Source: Bradyrhizobium diazoefficiens | GTDB taxonomy: Bacteria > Pseudomonadota > Alphaproteobacteria > Rhizobiales > Xanthobacteraceae | Assembly (NCBI RefSeq): GCF_018129965.1 | Contig: NZ_JAFCKW010000014.1 | Coordinates: forward strand, 62,001 to 126,000 | Direction of reading: 5' to 3' | Length of the DNA: 64,000 nt | Shown here: positions 44,280-56,656 of the stretch, piece by piece | How the letters are laid out: every line of letters starts with the position of its first letter | Position numbering within the stretch: the stretch's first letter is position 1 | Position numbers and translations under genes: made by a program | The notes under the pieces: generated by a model | Databases searched by the model: none | Told to the model about the DNA's origin: nothing | Seen by the model: only the letters and a program-made list of their open reading frames with translations

Positions 44280-44377
44280 GCTTATCGCCCTTGTCCAGCT
44301 TCTCCGCGCAAGAAGCCGCATGCCGCGCGTCACATGATCGCAAACGTTGAATTCTCAACGTGCGAGACATTAGTGGC

Positions 44378-45244
44378 ATGAGCGACAAGGCCGTCATCAC
44401 CTGCGCGCTGAACGGCGTGCTCACCGACCCGAAGCAGCACAACGTGCCCGTGACGCCCGAGCAGATGGCGCGCGAAGCCAAGGCTGCGTTCGACGCCGGC
44501 GCGTCCGTCATGCACATCCATCTGCGCCAGCAGGCGCCGGACAAGGGGCACCTGCCGTCCTGGGAGGTCAGCGTCAGCAGGGAGATCCAGCAGGCGATCC
44601 GCGAAGCCTGCCCCGGCGTGATCATCAACCACACGTCGGGCGTATCGGGGCCGAACTACAGCGGTGCGCTCGATTGCATCCGCGAGACCAAGCCCGAGAT
44701 CGCCGCATGTAACGCTGGCTCGCTGAATTATCTCAAGGTGAAGGCCGACAACACCTGGGCGTGGCCGCCGATGATGTTCGACAACGCGGTCGAGAAGGTG
44801 AAGGACTATCTCGACGTCATGAACGCGGTCGGCACCATCCCGGAGTTCGAATGCTTCGATGTCGGCATCGTTCGCTGTGTCGGCATGTACCATCAGGTCG
44901 GCATGTACAAAGGCCCGCTCGAATATAATTTCGTGATGGGCGTGGCGTCAGGCATGCCGTCGGATCCCGATCTGCTGCCGATCCTGATCAAGCTGAAGCG
45001 CCCCGAGGCGCATTTCCAGGTCACCGCGATCGGGCGCGAGGAGATCTGGCCGCTGCACCAGCGCTGCGCCGAGCTTGGTGGCCATTTGCGCACTGGTCTG
45101 GAGGACACCTTCTATCTCGCCGACGGCAAGAAGGTGACGTCGAACGGCCAGCTGATCGAGGCCATCGCCGCCTGCGCCCGCCGTGCCGGCCGCGAGATCG
45201 CCAGCCCCGCCGAGGCACGGAAGATCTTCGGGACGAATCGCTGA
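44378..45244 (+). CDS. Beta-keto acid cleavage enzyme (BKACE family)
   Basis: 288 residues from the ATG at 44378; an in-frame GTG at 44360 would add six residues. Neither has a good ribosome site. The BKACE (3-keto-5-aminohexanoate cleavage) family is recognised by VITCALNGVLT, the zinc-binding HIHLR (His46, His48), IINHTSGVSG, and EFECFDVGIVRCVGMY. These TIM-barrel zinc enzymes condense a beta-keto acid with acetyl-CoA to give acetoacetate and a new acyl-CoA. Founding members act in lysine fermentation or carnitine degradation, but many substrates exist. It precedes an acyl-CoA carboxylase. Confidence 0.92.
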   Translation: MSDKAVITCALNGVLTDPKQHNVPVTPEQMAREAKAAFDAGASVMHIHLRQQAPDKGHLPSWEVSVSREIQQAIREACPGVIINHTSGVSGPNYSGALDCIRETKPEIAACNAGSLNYLKVKADNTWAWPPMMFDNAVEKVKDYLDVMNAVGTIPEFECFDVGIVRCVGMYHQVGMYKGPLEYNFVMGVASGMPSDPDLLPILIKLKRPEAHFQVTAIGREEIWPLHQRCAELGGHLRTGLEDTFYLADGKKVTSNGQLIEAIAACARRAGREIASPAEARKIFGTNR

Positions 45245-45245
45245 A

Positions 45246-45325
45246 CGTCGTTCCGGGGCGCGCGAAGCGCGAACCCGGAACCTCGAGATTCCGGGTTCGA
45301 TGCTTCACATCGCCGCGGAATGACG
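45246..45325. repeat. Palindromic intergenic repeat, family C copy 2
   Basis: Starts CGTCGTTCCGGGGCGCGCGA, has an inner GAACCCGGAA/TTCCGGGTTC pair, and ends GCGGAATGACG. It stops 10 bases before the GTG start of the carboxylase gene, again supplying part of the ribosome site (CGGAG). Confidence 0.85.
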
Positions 45326-45335
45326 GAGTAAAACT

Positions 45336-46948
45336 GTGTCCATTCTTGAAAACACCATCTCCACCGGCAGCGCCGCCTACAAGGCGAACCACGACGGCAT
45401 GCTCGGCTTGATCGACCGGATGCGCGCGCTTGAGGAGCGCACGCGTACCGCGTCTGCCGCAGCGAAGGACCGCTTCCACAAGCGCGGGCAGCTGCTGCCG
45501 CGCGAGCGTGTCGCGCTGGTGCTCGATCCCGGCGCGCCCTTCATCGAGCTGTCGACGCTCGCCGGCTACATGTTCGATGTACCGGACGCGGCCAAGAGCG
45601 TGCCCGGCGGCGGCGTCATCGCCGGCATCGGTTTCGTTTCGGGCATCCGCTGCATGATCAGCGCCAACGACGCCGGCATCGACGCCGGCGCCCTGCAGCC
45701 TTACGGCCTCGACAAGACGATCCGCGTGCAGGAACTCGCGCTGGAGAACAAGCTGCCCTACGTCCAGCTCGTCGAAAGCGCCGGTGCCAATTTGCTGCGC
45801 TACCGGGTCGAGGATTTTGTCCGTGGCGGCAACATCTTCCGCAATCTCGCGCGGCTCTCGGCGGCTGGACTGCCCGTCGTCACGGTGACCCACGGCTCGT
45901 CCACGGCAGGCGGCGCCTACCAGACCGGCCTGTCCGATTACATCGTCATGGTCCGCGGCCGTACCCGCGCGTTCCTGGCGGGGCCGCCGCTGCTGAAAGC
46001 CGCGACCGGCGAAATCGCGACGGAGGAGGAACTCGGCGGCGCCGAGATGCACACGCAGGTGTCGGGCCTCGGCGACTACCTTGCCGAGGACGACCGCGAC
46101 GCGCTTCGCATCGCGCGCGAGATCATGGCGGCGCTGGAATGGGAGCGGCCGGGCAGGGGAAACGCGGAATTCAGGCCGCCGCGTTACGACCAGGATGAAT
46201 TGCTCGGCATCATGCCGATGGACCACAAGCGTTCCGTCGACATGAAGCAGGTGATCGCGCGCATCGTCGACGATTCGGATTTCACCGAGATGGCGCCGAA
46301 TTACGGTCCCGCCACGGTCTGCGGCCATGCCCGCATCGAGGGCCAGGCCATCGGCATCATCACCAACAACGGCCCGCTCGATCCCGCCGGTGCCAACAAG
46401 GCGACGCATTTCATCCAGGCCTGCTGCCAGACTCGCACGCCGATCCTTTATCTCAACAACACCACGGGCTACATGGTCGGCAAGGCCTATGAAGAAGCCG
46501 GCATGATCAAGCACGGCTCGAAGATGATCCAGGCGGTCACGTCCGCGACGGTGCCGCAGATCACGATCTATTGCGGCGCCTCGTTCGGCGCCGGTAATTA
46601 CGGCATGTGCGGGCGCGGATTCCATCCGCGCTTCTGCTTCTCCTGGCCCAACGCCAGGACCGCCGTGATGGGCGGCGAGCAGGCGGCGGAGACCATGGCG
46701 ATCGTCACCGAGGCGGCCGCAGCGCGCCGCGGCAAGCCGGTCGAGAAGGAAAAATTGGAAGCCATGAAGGCGCAGATCGTCGGCGTGTTCGACGGCCAGA
46801 TGGACGTGTTCGCGACCAGCGCGCGCGTGCTCGACGACGGCGTGATCGACCCGCGCGACACCCGCGCGGTGCTGTCCGAGGTGCTCGCAATCTGCCGCGA
46901 AGGCGATGCGCGGTCGCCGCAGCGCATGCAGTTTTCGGTGGCCCGCCC

Positions 46949-46952
<4 letters not shown>
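45336..46952 (+). CDS. Biotin-dependent acyl-CoA carboxylase, carboxyltransferase (beta) subunit
   Basis: 538 residues from a GTG start with CGGAG upstream. It has the two crotonase-like halves of carboxyltransferases: N-half KRGQLLPRERVALVLDPGAP, SANDAGIDAGALQPYG and HGSSTAGGAYQTGLSDYIVM; C-half GIITNNGPLDPAGANKATHF, NTTGYMVGKAYEEAGMIKHG and FSWPNARTAVMGGEQAAETM. Length and motifs fit the methylcrotonyl/geranyl-CoA carboxylase type more than propionyl-CoA carboxylase. It transfers CO2 from biotin to an acyl-CoA. The alpha gene overlaps it by 4 bases. The usual leucine-pathway neighbours (enoyl-CoA hydratase, HMG-CoA lyase) are absent, so I do not call the substrate. Confidence 0.92.
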
Positions 46953-48925
<1,973 letters not shown>

Positions 48926-48941
48926 CGCTTCGAAAGTAGGC

Positions 48942-49033
48942 CGCAGGGTGGGTTAGCGAAGCGTAACCCACCACCTCTCGCTTCAGCAGAGACAAACAAT
49001 GGTGGGTTACGCCTTCGGCTAACCCACCCTACG
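48942..49033. repeat. Palindromic intergenic repeat, family A copy 3
   Basis: Two hairpins, GTGGGTTAGCGAAGCGTAAC/CCAC and GTGGGTTACGCCTTCGGCTA/ACCCAC, are flanked by CGCAGGGTGGG and CCCACCCTACG. It occupies almost the whole gap between two convergent genes and could terminate both. Confidence 0.88.
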
Positions 49034-49036
49034 GCT

Positions 49037-50032
49037 CTACGGCACCTGTGTTCCATGCCCCGTGCCCTCGTTCAACAAGCACGCCACCTGATGCCCGTCA
49101 CCCGCGTCTACCAGCACCGGCCGCTCGGTCCTGCACCGCTCCATCGCAAAACGGCAGCGCGTGTGAAACGCGCAGCCGGACGGCGGGTTGACGGGACTCG
49201 GCACATCGCCGTCCACCAGCGGCGCGAGCTTCTTCGCGAGCGGGTTGGCGACGGGCACCGAGGCCAGCAGCGCCTGCGTGTAGGGATGGCGCGGATTGCG
49301 AAACAGCTCATCCTTGTCGGCGATCTCGACGATGCGGCCGAGATACATCACCGCGACGCGGTGGCTGATATGGGCGACCACGGCGAGGTCATGCGCGATG
49401 AAGAGATAGGAGAATCCGTGCTTCTTTTGCAGGTCGATCAGGAGGTTGATCACCTGGGCCTGGATCGAGACGTCGAGGGCTGAGACCGGCTCGTCGCAGA
49501 CGATCAGGCGCGGCCCGAGCGCCAGCGCCCGCGCGATGCAGATGCGCTGGCGCTGGCCGCCGGAGAATTGATGCGGGAAGTTGCGCATCTGGTCGGGCCG
49601 CAAGCCGACCTGTTCGAACAATTGTGCGGTGCGCGCCTCCAGCGCCTTGCCGCTGGCGAGGCCATGCACGGCCAGCGGTTCGCCGACGATGTCGCCCGCG
49701 GTCATGCGCGGATTGAGCGAGGCGAACGGGTCCTGAAAAACGATCTGCATCGAACGGCGATGCGGCCGCAGCGCAGTCTTCGACAGATGGGTGATGTCGT
49801 CACCGTCGAGTCGAATCTGGCCCGAGGTCGGCTCGACCAGGCGCAGCACGCTGCGCGCCACCGTGGATTTTCCGCAGCCGGATTCGCCGACCAGCCCCAG
49901 CGTTTCCCCGAACCCGACCGAGAACGAGACGCCGTCGACCGCATGCACGGTGCCGACCTGCCGGCGCAGCACGCCGGCGCGAACCGGATAGTGCTTCGTC
50001 AGGTCGGTGACTTCGAGCAGCGCGCCGGTCAT
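49037..50032 (-). CDS. Dipeptide/oligopeptide-type ABC transporter ATPase (DppF-like)
   Basis: 331 residues. Walker A is GLVGESGCGKSTVARSVLRL, the Q-loop is QIVFQDPFASLNPRMTAGDI, the signature is QFSGGQRQRICIARAL, Walker B is LIVCDEPVSALDVSIQAQVI and the switch is FIAHDLAVV. The C-terminal extension found in the Opp/Dpp ATPases (GCAFHTRCRFAMERCRTERP) carries four Cys-type positions that may bind an iron-sulphur cluster in some members. It is the last gene of a five-gene operon and overlaps the previous ATPase by 4 bases. Confidence 0.94.
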   Translation of the reverse strand: MTGALLEVTDLTKHYPVRAGVLRRQVGTVHAVDGVSFSVGFGETLGLVGESGCGKSTVARSVLRLVEPTSGQIRLDGDDITHLSKTALRPHRRSMQIVFQDPFASLNPRMTAGDIVGEPLAVHGLASGKALEARTAQLFEQVGLRPDQMRNFPHQFSGGQRQRICIARALALGPRLIVCDEPVSALDVSIQAQVINLLIDLQKKHGFSYLFIAHDLAVVAHISHRVAVMYLGRIVEIADKDELFRNPRHPYTQALLASVPVANPLAKKLAPLVDGDVPSPVNPPSGCAFHTRCRFAMERCRTERPVLVDAGDGHQVACLLNEGTGHGTQVP

Positions 50033-51036
50033 GCCACCTCCGCCACGTCAGCCGCGCGCCAGCAGGCGGCGAGATGGCCGCCGCCCCAGTCCGCGAGCGG
50101 CGGATATTCGGTCTCGCAGCGCTTCACCGCGAGCTTGCAGCGCGGTGCGAAAGCGCAACCCGGCGGGAGCCGCACCAGCGACGGCACGGTGCCGGGAATC
50201 TCGTTCAGCCGTGCCTGCGCGGGCACGCCCGATGCCGGCAAGGTCGGGATCGAGGCCATCAGCCCGCGCGTATAGGGATGCTTCGGCGCGGCGAACAACG
50301 TCTCGACGCTGGCTTCCTCCACCTTCCGGCCCGCATACATCACGATGACGCGTTGTGCGGTCTGTGCGACGACGCCGAGATCATGCGTGATCAGCACGAG
50401 CCCGGTGCCGAGTTCCCTCTGGAGATCGAGGATCAACGCCAAAATCTGCGCCTGGATGGTGACGTCGAGCGCGGTGGTCGGCTCGTCCGCGATCAGCAGC
50501 GCCGGCCGGCAGGCCAGGGCCATCGCGATCATCGCGCGCTGGCGCATGCCGCCGGAGAGCTGATGCGGATATTCCCGCGCGCGCCGTGCCGGCTCGGGGA
50601 TGCGCACCAGCCGCAGCATCTCGACCGCGATATCGCGCGCCTCCCGGGACGGCATCGCCCGGTGCAGTCGCACCGCCTCGGCGATCTGGTCGCCGATCCG
50701 CATCACCGGATTGAGCGAGGTCATCGGCTCCTGGAAGATCATGGACATGCGGTTACCCCTGACGGCGCGCATTTGCGCTTCATCCAGAGCCAGCAGGTCG
50801 GTGCCTTCGAGCGTGATGGAGCCGCCGACGATGCGTCCGGGCGGATCTGGCACCAGCCGCATCAGCGACAGCGCCGTCACGCTCTTGCCGCAGCCGGACT
50901 CGCCGACGATCGCCAGCGTCTCGCCCCGGCTCACGGTGAAGGAGACGTCGTCGACGGCCCTGAACAGACCGGAATTGGTGAAGAACACCGTCTTCAGGTT
51001 CTTTACCTCGAGTACGAGATCGGAGTGATCTTTCAT
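50029..51036 (-). CDS. Dipeptide/oligopeptide-type ABC transporter ATPase (DppD-like)
   Basis: 335 residues from the ATG at 51036; the stop of the permease gene and this start share one base (TGATG). The frame extends upstream but within the permease gene. Motifs: Walker A AIVGESGCGKSVTALSLMRL, Q-loop MIFQEPMTSLNPVMRIGDQI, signature QLSGGMRQRAMIAMAL, Walker B LLIADEPTTALDVTIQAQIL and switch LITHDLGVV. The C-terminal Cys-containing extension (GCAFAPRCKLAVKRCETEYP) is present. It forms the heterodimeric motor with the DppF-like subunit. Confidence 0.94.
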   Translation of the reverse strand: MKDHSDLVLEVKNLKTVFFTNSGLFRAVDDVSFTVSRGETLAIVGESGCGKSVTALSLMRLVPDPPGRIVGGSITLEGTDLLALDEAQMRAVRGNRMSMIFQEPMTSLNPVMRIGDQIAEAVRLHRAMPSREARDIAVEMLRLVRIPEPARRAREYPHQLSGGMRQRAMIAMALACRPALLIADEPTTALDVTIQAQILALILDLQRELGTGLVLITHDLGVVAQTAQRVIVMYAGRKVEEASVETLFAAPKHPYTRGLMASIPTLPASGVPAQARLNEIPGTVPSLVRLPPGCAFAPRCKLAVKRCETEYPPLADWGGGHLAACWRAADVAEVA

Positions 51037-51929
51037 CAGCCGCGCTGCCGTGGATCGAGGATGTCGCGCAAGGCGTCGCCGAACAGGTTGGCGCCGAACA
51101 CGGCGAGGCTGATGGCAATGCCCGGGAAGATCACCAGCCATGGCGCGGTCCGGACATATTCTGCGGCGGATTCCGACAGCATGCGCCCCCAGGACGGATA
51201 AGGCTCGGGAATGCCGAGGCCGAGGAAGGACAGCGAGGCCTCGGTGAGGATGGTCGAGCCGAGCTGAGCGGTGGCCAGCACGATCAATGGCGCCAGCGTG
51301 TTCGGCAGCACGTGGCGGAGCGCGATCCGCACCTCGCTCATGCCGATCGACTTGGCGGCTTCGACAAAGGGCAGTTCGCGCAGCGCCAGCGTGTTGGCGC
51401 GGACGACGCGCGATACGGTCGGGATCAGCGGAATGGCGATGGCGATGATGACGTTCGGCAGCGAGGGGCCGAGTGCCGCCGTCATGATCAGGGCCAGCAC
51501 CAGCAGCGGCAGCGCCTGGAGGATATCGGAGGCGCGCTGGAACACGAGGTCGACCCAGCCGGAGAGATAGCCGGAGGTCAGCCCGACGATGACGCCGATC
51601 GAGCCGCCGAGTGCGGTCGAGCCGATGCCGACGGCGAGCGAAATCCGCGCGCCGTGGATGATGCGGCTGAAGACGTCGCGGCCGAACGAATCCGTGCCCA
51701 TCCAGTGCGTCAGGCTCGGGCGCATCAGGGCGCGGGTCGAATCGATCGTCAGCGGATCGTAGCGCGCGATGACGTCCGCGAAGATCGCCGTGAGCACGAA
51801 CAGCGTCATGATGACGAGCCCGGCCGCGCCCAGCACATGCCGCTGCGCCAGAAACAGCACGCGCCGCCAGCCACCGGTCGCATGCGCGCCGGCCCGTCTG
51901 AGTTCAACCTCATAGTCGATCGCGGCCAT
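51036..51929 (-). CDS. Dipeptide/oligopeptide-type ABC transporter permease (DppC-like)
   Basis: 297 residues from the ATG at 51929 (MAAIDYEVEL); the longer open frame runs back through a palindromic repeat and is not coding. DppC signatures: the N-terminal membrane helix LGAAGLVIMTLFVLTAIFAD, periplasmic HWMGTDSFGRDVFSRIIHGA, and the EAA loop EAAKSIGMSEVRIALRHVLP with NTLAPLIVL. Six membrane spans are expected. It forms the translocation channel with the DppB-like protein. Confidence 0.93.
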   Translation of the reverse strand: MAAIDYEVELRRAGAHATGGWRRVLFLAQRHVLGAAGLVIMTLFVLTAIFADVIARYDPLTIDSTRALMRPSLTHWMGTDSFGRDVFSRIIHGARISLAVGIGSTALGGSIGVIVGLTSGYLSGWVDLVFQRASDILQALPLLVLALIMTAALGPSLPNVIIAIAIPLIPTVSRVVRANTLALRELPFVEAAKSIGMSEVRIALRHVLPNTLAPLIVLATAQLGSTILTEASLSFLGLGIPEPYPSWGRMLSESAAEYVRTAPWLVIFPGIAISLAVFGANLFGDALRDILDPRQRG

Positions 51930-51942
51930 GCCAGCTCTATCT

Positions 51943-52088
51943 TTCCCCTCGCCCCGCCTGGGGGGAAAAGGTTGGGGTGAGGAGGGCTCTCGACGGAGGA
52001 GGTAAGAGTTGGACGCGCGGAGAGTCTCCGTCACCCGGATTGCTTCTTCGATGCAATTCGACCTCTTCCCGCAAAGGGGGCGAGGTGA
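51943..52088. repeat. Palindromic intergenic repeat, family D copy 1
   Basis: TTCCCCTCGCCCCGCCTGGG and GGTTGGGGTGAGGAGGGCTC are mirrored at the far end by GTCACCCGGATTGC and CTCTTCCCGC...GGGGGCGAGG. It lies in the 200-base gap between the two permease genes. A related unit is at 57907-58055. Confidence 0.75.
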
Positions 52089-52129
52089 AGATGCACCGGC
52101 GCAAATCAATGAGGTCTGATGTCATCATC

Positions 52130-53077
<948 letters not shown>

Positions 53078-53107
53078 TCCGCGCTCTCCCGCCCCGCCGC
53101 TGGTGCG

Positions 53108-54706
53108 CTACTTGTCCATCCACAAATCTTCGTACCGGTAGCCATTGTACGAACTGTTCGACATCACCGTCACGCCCTTGACATAGGGCTGCCAGCAAGA
53201 GCCGGTGCGGGCGTGGAAGATGATCGGGCGCGCAACGTCCTCCTGCAACTTCTTGTCGATGTCCCACACCATCGCCTTGCGTTTGGCAATGTCGGTCTCC
53301 TGCGACTGCACGTCGAACAGCTTCTCGATTTCCCTGTTGCAGTAATTGGTGTAGTTGCGCTCGGAGCCGCAGGAATAGTTCTCGTAGAAGGACTGGTCCG
53401 GATCGTCGACGGCGTTGCCGGTCAGATTGAGCCCGAGCATGTAGTCCTTGCGCGCGATCTTCGGGAACCAGTTCGCGGTCTCGACCACGTCGAGCTCGCC
53501 GTCGATATAGATGCTCTTGAGCTGGTCGATCAGGATCACCGCGGGATCGCGGTAGACCGGGATGTTGCGGGTCGAGACCTTGACGGCCATATGCTTGTCC
53601 GGCCCATAGCCGGCCTTCTGCATCAGCTTTTTGGCTTCCTCGCGGTTGGCATTGATGTCCGGGCCATAGCCCGGAATGGTCTCGAGCATCTCCTTCGGCA
53701 TGCCCCACAGACCGTTCGGCGGCGGCAGCATGGTTCCGCCGACATCGCCCTGGCCCTCGAACATGATCGAGATGAACGCCTTGCGGTCGAGCGACAGCGC
53801 CATGGCGCGGCGGATGTCGAGATTGTCGAATGGCGGCGCGGACGAATTGACGATGATGTTGGTCGCGACGTTGTTGGGTTCGACCACGCAGACCGCGTTC
53901 GGCGCCTGCGACTTGACGTCTTTCAGCAGTGGAATGCTCACCTCGGTCGGGAACGTCATGTCGAATTTGCCGGCGACGAAGGCGAGGATCGCTGTCGAAC
54001 GGTTCGGAATGATCGTGAACTCGATGCCGTCGAGATAGGGCCGGCCCTTGCGCCAGTAATCCGTGTTGCGGGTCAGCTTGATCGATTCATTGGCCTTGAA
54101 CTCGACGAACTTGAACGGGCCGGTGCCGACAGGATGCGTCCTCATGTCGCCGGGCGAGACGTGGCACGGATAGACCGGCGTGTAGCCGGATGCGAGCAGT
54201 GCTAGCAGCGATGGCTGCGGCCGCTTCAGGTTGAACGAGACCTCGAAATCGCCGTTTGTCGAGACGTCGTTGACCTGGTCATACCAGGATTTGCGCGGGT
54301 TCTGCCGGAACTTCTGCTGCGACTTGCCCATCAGCATGTCGAAGGTGCATTTGACGTCCGCCGCGGTGAACGGCTTGCCGTCATGCCATGTCACGCCCTG
54401 GCGCAGCCTGAAGGTCAGCGTCTTGTTGTCGCCCGCCCAGGCCCAGCTCTCCGCGAGTTCCGGAATGATGTTGTCCATCCTGTTCTGCGCCTCGTCCTGC
54501 TTGTAGATGACGAGGTTGTTGAACACCGGCATGAAGGGAACATTGAGCGAGTAGGTCGCGCCTTCGTGGATCGAGGCATTCCCGGGGCTGTCGCGGTGAT
54601 ACATCCGCAGGATTCCGCCTGGCTTGGGCTCGGTGGCGAGCGTGGCGGTTGAGGCCGTCAGTACGGATAGCGCCGCCATTGCGGCGAGCGCCCACACGCT
54701 CCGCAT
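53108..54706 (-). CDS. Dipeptide/oligopeptide-type ABC substrate-binding protein
   Basis: 532 residues. Two ATGs (54712 and 54706) lie after GAGGGAGG; the second has the proper 6-base spacing, so I choose 54706. A signal peptide follows (MRSVWALAAMAALSVLTAST). The family-5 extracellular binding fold is seen in ESWAWAGDNKTLTFRLRQGV, TWHDGKPFTAADVKCTFDML and VGTGPFKFVEFKANESI. The frame is open upstream to 55009 but that stretch overlaps a repeat. Family members bind peptides but also opines, nickel, heme or aromatic compounds, so the ligand stays open. First gene of the operon. Confidence 0.93.
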   Translation of the reverse strand: MRSVWALAAMAALSVLTASTATLATEPKPGGILRMYHRDSPGNASIHEGATYSLNVPFMPVFNNLVIYKQDEAQNRMDNIIPELAESWAWAGDNKTLTFRLRQGVTWHDGKPFTAADVKCTFDMLMGKSQQKFRQNPRKSWYDQVNDVSTNGDFEVSFNLKRPQPSLLALLASGYTPVYPCHVSPGDMRTHPVGTGPFKFVEFKANESIKLTRNTDYWRKGRPYLDGIEFTIIPNRSTAILAFVAGKFDMTFPTEVSIPLLKDVKSQAPNAVCVVEPNNVATNIIVNSSAPPFDNLDIRRAMALSLDRKAFISIMFEGQGDVGGTMLPPPNGLWGMPKEMLETIPGYGPDINANREEAKKLMQKAGYGPDKHMAVKVSTRNIPVYRDPAVILIDQLKSIYIDGELDVVETANWFPKIARKDYMLGLNLTGNAVDDPDQSFYENYSCGSERNYTNYCNREIEKLFDVQSQETDIAKRKAMVWDIDKKLQEDVARPIIFHARTGSCWQPYVKGVTVMSNSSYNGYRYEDLWMDK

Positions 54707-54919
54707 TCGCATCCTCCCTCGACAAACGGCCTTTGCGACCTGTTTGTCTGACGATAGCGACGCGCGCGCAGCGAAGCAACCGGCAACGACGCCCGCGCTC
54801 TCGGCAATTCGGACGACGGAAGGCCGCAGGGGTCTCCCTCTCACAATGCGAGAGAGTGCGGCTGCGAAGGAGTGGCACCAGTGCAGGTGTTGCGCGCAGT
54901 TGTATCGCCAACCTCCGCT

Positions 54920-55065
54920 GTCATCCCGGACAAGCGAAGCGCAGATCCGGGATCCATAACCGCAGGAAGCAGTTTGACGAATATCAGGAGTTGCCATCTC
55001 GCGCGACAACGACTCCCTGTAATTATGGGTCCCGGGATCGCGACTTCGTCGCGCCCCGGGACGAC
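54920..55065. repeat. Palindromic intergenic repeat, family B copy 2
   Basis: Starts GTCATCCCGGACAAGCGAAG, with an inner GGGATCCATAA/TTATGGGTCCC pair, and ends CGCCCCGGGACGAC. It fills much of the 380-base gap between the binding-protein and acyl-CoA-ligase genes. The rest of the gap shows the binding-protein ribosome site and nothing else recognisable. Confidence 0.85.
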
Positions 55066-55086
55066 AGCGAGTTTGCAGCTACAGCT

Positions 55087-56637
55087 TCACACGATCCTTG
55101 ACGCCTTGTTTCCCCAATACCGGTCGCGCAGCAGCCGCTTGTACAGCTTGCCCGTCGGCAGCCTTGGCAGTTCCTTCTCGAAGTCGACCGAGCGCGGCAC
55201 CTTCTGGCGTGACAGCGATGCGCCGCAGAAGGCGATCAACTCCTCGGCGAGTTCCTCGCCCGGCACGACGCCCGCCATCGGCTGCACCACCGCCTTTACC
55301 TCTTCGCCGAGATCGGGATTGGGCACGCCGAACACCGCGGCATCGGCGACCTTTGGATGGGTGATCAGCAGATTCTCGCATTCCTGCGGATAGATGTTCA
55401 CGCCGCCCGAGATGATCATGAAGGTCGCGCGGTCGGTCAAATAGAGGAAGCGGTCCTCGTCGACATAGCCGACGTCGCCGACCGTGCTCATGCTGCCGTC
55501 GGCCGAGCGCGCTTCCCTGGTCTTCTCCGGGTCGTTGAAATATTCGAACGGCGAGCCGGTCTTGAACCACACCTGGCCGGGTGTTCCGGTCGGGCAGGGC
55601 TTCATGTCTTCATCCAGAATGTGGAGGTCGCCGAGCAGCACCTTGCCGACGGTGCCGCGATGGGCGAGCCATTCCTCGCTGTTGCAGGCGGTGAATCCGA
55701 GCCCTTCGGTCGCGCCATAATATTCGTGGATGATCGGTCCCCACCATTTGATCATGTCGTCCTTGACCTGCGCCGGACACGGCGCTGCGGCATGGATCGC
55801 GATCTCCAGCGACGAGAGGTCGTAGCGCCGTCGCACCTCCTCCGGCAGCTTCAGCATCCGCGAGAACATCGTCGGGACCAGTTGGGTGTGGGTGATGCCC
55901 CATTGCTGGACGAGCTGGAGATAGCGTTCGGGGTCGAAAGTCTCCATGATGATCGCGGTGCCGCCCATGCGGATGGTGAGGTTCACGGCGGCCTGCGGCG
56001 CGGAGTGATAGAGCGGGGCCGGCGAGAGGTAGACCATGCCTTCGCGGTAGTGCCAGAGTTTCGAGAGAAAATCGAACAGCGGCAGATTGTGTTTCGGCGG
56101 CTCCTCCGGCAGCGGCCGGATGATACCCTTCGGGCGACCTGTCGTGCCCGACGAATACAGCATGGAGGTGCCGAGCCACTCGTCCGCGATCGGCGTCTTC
56201 GGCAGGTCGGCGGTCACATCCGCAAGGCCGACGATCCGATCGCTCTCGCCCGGGCCGTCAACGACGATGCACAGCTTGACGTCGGGGCAGGACTGGATCG
56301 CCTCGCGCGCGATGGGAAGCTTCGCCACCGACGTGATCAGGATCCTGGACTGGCTGTTGGTCAGGAGATAGGCGAGCTCACCCGCGGTGAGGTACGAGTT
56401 GATGCAGGTGTAATACAGGCCGGACCGCTCGCCCGCGCCGCAGGCTTCGAGATAGCGCGAATTGTTCTCCATGAAGATCGAGTAGTGGTCGAGCCGCTTC
56501 AATCCGTGCTTGCGAAACAGATGCGCCAGCCTGTTGCTGCGCGCGTCCAGCTCGCGATAGGTGACGGCCTCGCCGGTTGCCGCCATGATGAAGGCGGGCT
56601 GCAGCGGGCGTAAGCGGGCATGCGTGCCTGTGTACAT
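55087..56637 (-). CDS. Acyl-CoA synthetase (AMP-forming)
   Basis: 516 residues from the ATG at 56637 (MYTGTHARL); the frame is open to 56787 but that part runs into the upstream gene. ANL motifs: A3 MLYSSGTTGRPKGIIRP, A5 YYGATEGLGFTACNSEEWLA, A7 STVGDVGYVDEDRFLYLTDR, A8 ATFMIISGGVNIYPQECENL and A10 PRLPTGKLYKRLLRD with the catalytic Lys. It activates an unknown acid as its CoA thioester. It lies 19 bases downstream of the alcohol-dehydrogenase-like gene, so the two probably form an operon. Confidence 0.92.
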   Translation of the reverse strand: MYTGTHARLRPLQPAFIMAATGEAVTYRELDARSNRLAHLFRKHGLKRLDHYSIFMENNSRYLEACGAGERSGLYYTCINSYLTAGELAYLLTNSQSRILITSVAKLPIAREAIQSCPDVKLCIVVDGPGESDRIVGLADVTADLPKTPIADEWLGTSMLYSSGTTGRPKGIIRPLPEEPPKHNLPLFDFLSKLWHYREGMVYLSPAPLYHSAPQAAVNLTIRMGGTAIIMETFDPERYLQLVQQWGITHTQLVPTMFSRMLKLPEEVRRRYDLSSLEIAIHAAAPCPAQVKDDMIKWWGPIIHEYYGATEGLGFTACNSEEWLAHRGTVGKVLLGDLHILDEDMKPCPTGTPGQVWFKTGSPFEYFNDPEKTREARSADGSMSTVGDVGYVDEDRFLYLTDRATFMIISGGVNIYPQECENLLITHPKVADAAVFGVPNPDLGEEVKAVVQPMAGVVPGEELAEELIAFCGASLSRQKVPRSVDFEKELPRLPTGKLYKRLLRDRYWGNKASRIV

Positions 56638-56656
56638 CGATCCTCCGTCGGCAATG